From Anammoximicrobium sp032229885 (GTDB lineage: Bacteria > Planctomycetota > Planctomycetia > Pirellulales > Pirellulaceae), in NCBI GenBank assembly GCA_032229885.1, contig JAVYAJ010000365.1, positions 1 through 7,110 of the forward strand: a stretch of 7,110 nucleotides of DNA, given 5' to 3'. This document shows positions 6,531-7,110 of the stretch, in pieces. A model generated the notes under the pieces. The model was not told the origin of the DNA. It was given only the letters and a program-made list of their open reading frames with translations, and made no database searches. The stretch's first letter is position 1, and each line of letters starts with the position of its first letter. A program made the translations under genes and the position numbers.

Positions 6531-6673
6531 CCAGCGCCATAAATCAGAATTGACGGGACCTGGAACGGGAAGTCGTCCCAGCTTACCAGAAGAAGAACTT
6601 GGACACGACATCCTGGCAAGCGAAATGGCAGGACGGCGACCGCAGAGACATACGCCGTCCTGGAGGGACGCGC
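6531..6673 (-). repeat. 143-bp dispersed element, copy C
   Basis: Full-length copy in the orientation of the large gene, ending 61 bp before its start codon. Read on the minus strand, it opens GCGCGTCCCTCCAGGACGGC and ends ATGGCGCTGG. A perfect 10-bp stem, CAGGACGGCG...CGCCGTCCTG (6662-6653 and 6638-6629, 14-base loop), precedes the conserved GCCATTTCG core. A second small stem, GGGAC...GTCCC, follows. Depending on where transcription starts, the element would be the 5' leader of the gene's mRNA or its promoter region. Confidence 0.8.
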
Positions 6674-6955
6674 CGCGTCGCCTCCGTCACGCTGCGTCGC
6701 GTCCCACCGATTGGGGCCACGACGGCGCGTGGCCATCCAGTGTAGCATGGACCTGACTCGATGGATGCGCCGCGCCAGGCGGATCAACGAGTGCGACATC
6801 ACGGCTATCCATTGGGCGGTTAAGGATCGTTCGATCAATGCGTGTCCGGTTGCGATCTAGGCTACTAACCTCAAACATCGTGAACTTTTCGACACTGTTT
6901 TCAGACAGCGACAGCGTTAAGTTGTTGAAGGATTACATCTTGTGCTTGCAGTAGT
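6674..6955. other. Intergenic region upstream of the large gene
   Basis: No gene recognised. An 8-bp inverted repeat, GGGACGCG (6665-6672) and CGCGTCCC (6698-6705), straddles the outer edge of copy C. Nearby are small tandem-like CAGACAGCGACAGCG bases at about 6903-6917. I found no convincing promoter for the large gene. Confidence 0.45.
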
Positions 6956-7061
6956 TCTGTGTCCTCTGCGTCTCTGCGTTTCATCGACGTCCTTGCGCGG
7001 GCGAACTGGCCGGGCTACAGGAGAATACGTTTTGGAAACGCAGAGACGCTGAGGACGCTGA
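6956..7061. repeat. 27-bp-arm inverted repeat (CTCTGCGTCTCTGCGTTT type)
   Basis: The left arm 6956-6982 contains CCTCTGCGTCTCTGCGTTTC. The right arm 7035-7061 is its inverted counterpart, GAAACGCAGAGACGCTGAGG and onward. The arms match at 24 of 27 positions around a 52-base centre. The CTCTGCGTCTCTGCGTTT word is, from memory, a common intergenic repeat in planctomycetes and some other bacteria. It could be a dispersed mobile repeat or a large hairpin in RNA. No transposase is adjacent. Confidence 0.75.
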
Positions 7062-7110
7062 GATTTCGGCGCCCCGTCATAGCCAGGAGGGACGTGACAG
7101 ACGAATCACG

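Noticed and set aside
4526..6553. Long plus-strand frames opposite the large gene (4526-5458 and 5510-6553)
   Set aside because: Antisense shadows of a high-GC gene. Their products are rich in Arg, Ala and Pro and without motifs, while the minus strand has clear domains.
6470..6838. N-terminal extension of the large gene to an ATG at 6838
   Set aside because: It would translate the dispersed repeat at 6531-6673 and bury the signal peptide. The ATG at 6469 has a good ribosome binding site.
1..7110. CRISPR array or riboswitch
   Set aside because: No regularly spaced identical short repeats. The repeats present are dispersed or inverted, and no known riboswitch core was recognised.

Overview
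This window looks like a piece of a Planctomycetota chromosome (Pirellulales-like or a close relative). The inference rests on one very long gene of a type I associate with planctomycetes: an exported beta-propeller protein with an internal methyltransferase-like domain, a cysteine-bearing domain, PA14 and malectin-like modules. High GC, low gene density and several families of short dispersed repeats fit the same picture. No taxonomic marker beyond a tRNA is present, so the phylum call is an inference.

Layout. Positions 1-2500 are a gene-poor, repeat-rich and decayed stretch. It holds two same-strand copies (1-97, cut by the window edge, and 663-805) of an element of about 143 bp, with a REPIN-like inverted-repeat cluster between them (388-586). 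About 720 bp follow in which I recognise nothing. Then come the C-terminal remnant of a transposase (1529-1876, +) and a short N-terminal fragment of a SNF2-type helicase (1963-2139, -), bracketed at both ends by palindromes with related sequence. Positions 2506-2731 form a compact minus-strand tRNA-Pro(CGG) unit: possible promoter, tRNA (2561-2635) and a GC-rich hairpin behind it. Positions 3032-6469 (-) hold the only intact protein gene, of 1145 codons. A third copy of the 143-bp element (6531-6673, -) sits 61 bp upstream of its start, in the same orientation as the gene. The right end is intergenic and carries a 27-bp-arm inverted repeat (6956-7061).

The large protein is predicted to be exported and to act in the periplasm or at the cell envelope. 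PA14 and malectin-like modules suggest carbohydrate or polymer binding, but I cannot assign a reaction. The tRNA has its 3' end facing the decayed mobile-element zone, as expected if elements once integrated there, but no attachment-site duplication is visible.

The most unusual signal is the 143-bp repeat family. Its outer stem stays pairable between two copies, partly through G.U pairs, and one copy lies directly upstream of the large gene. Next come the palindrome-bracketed helicase fragment and the REPIN-like cluster.
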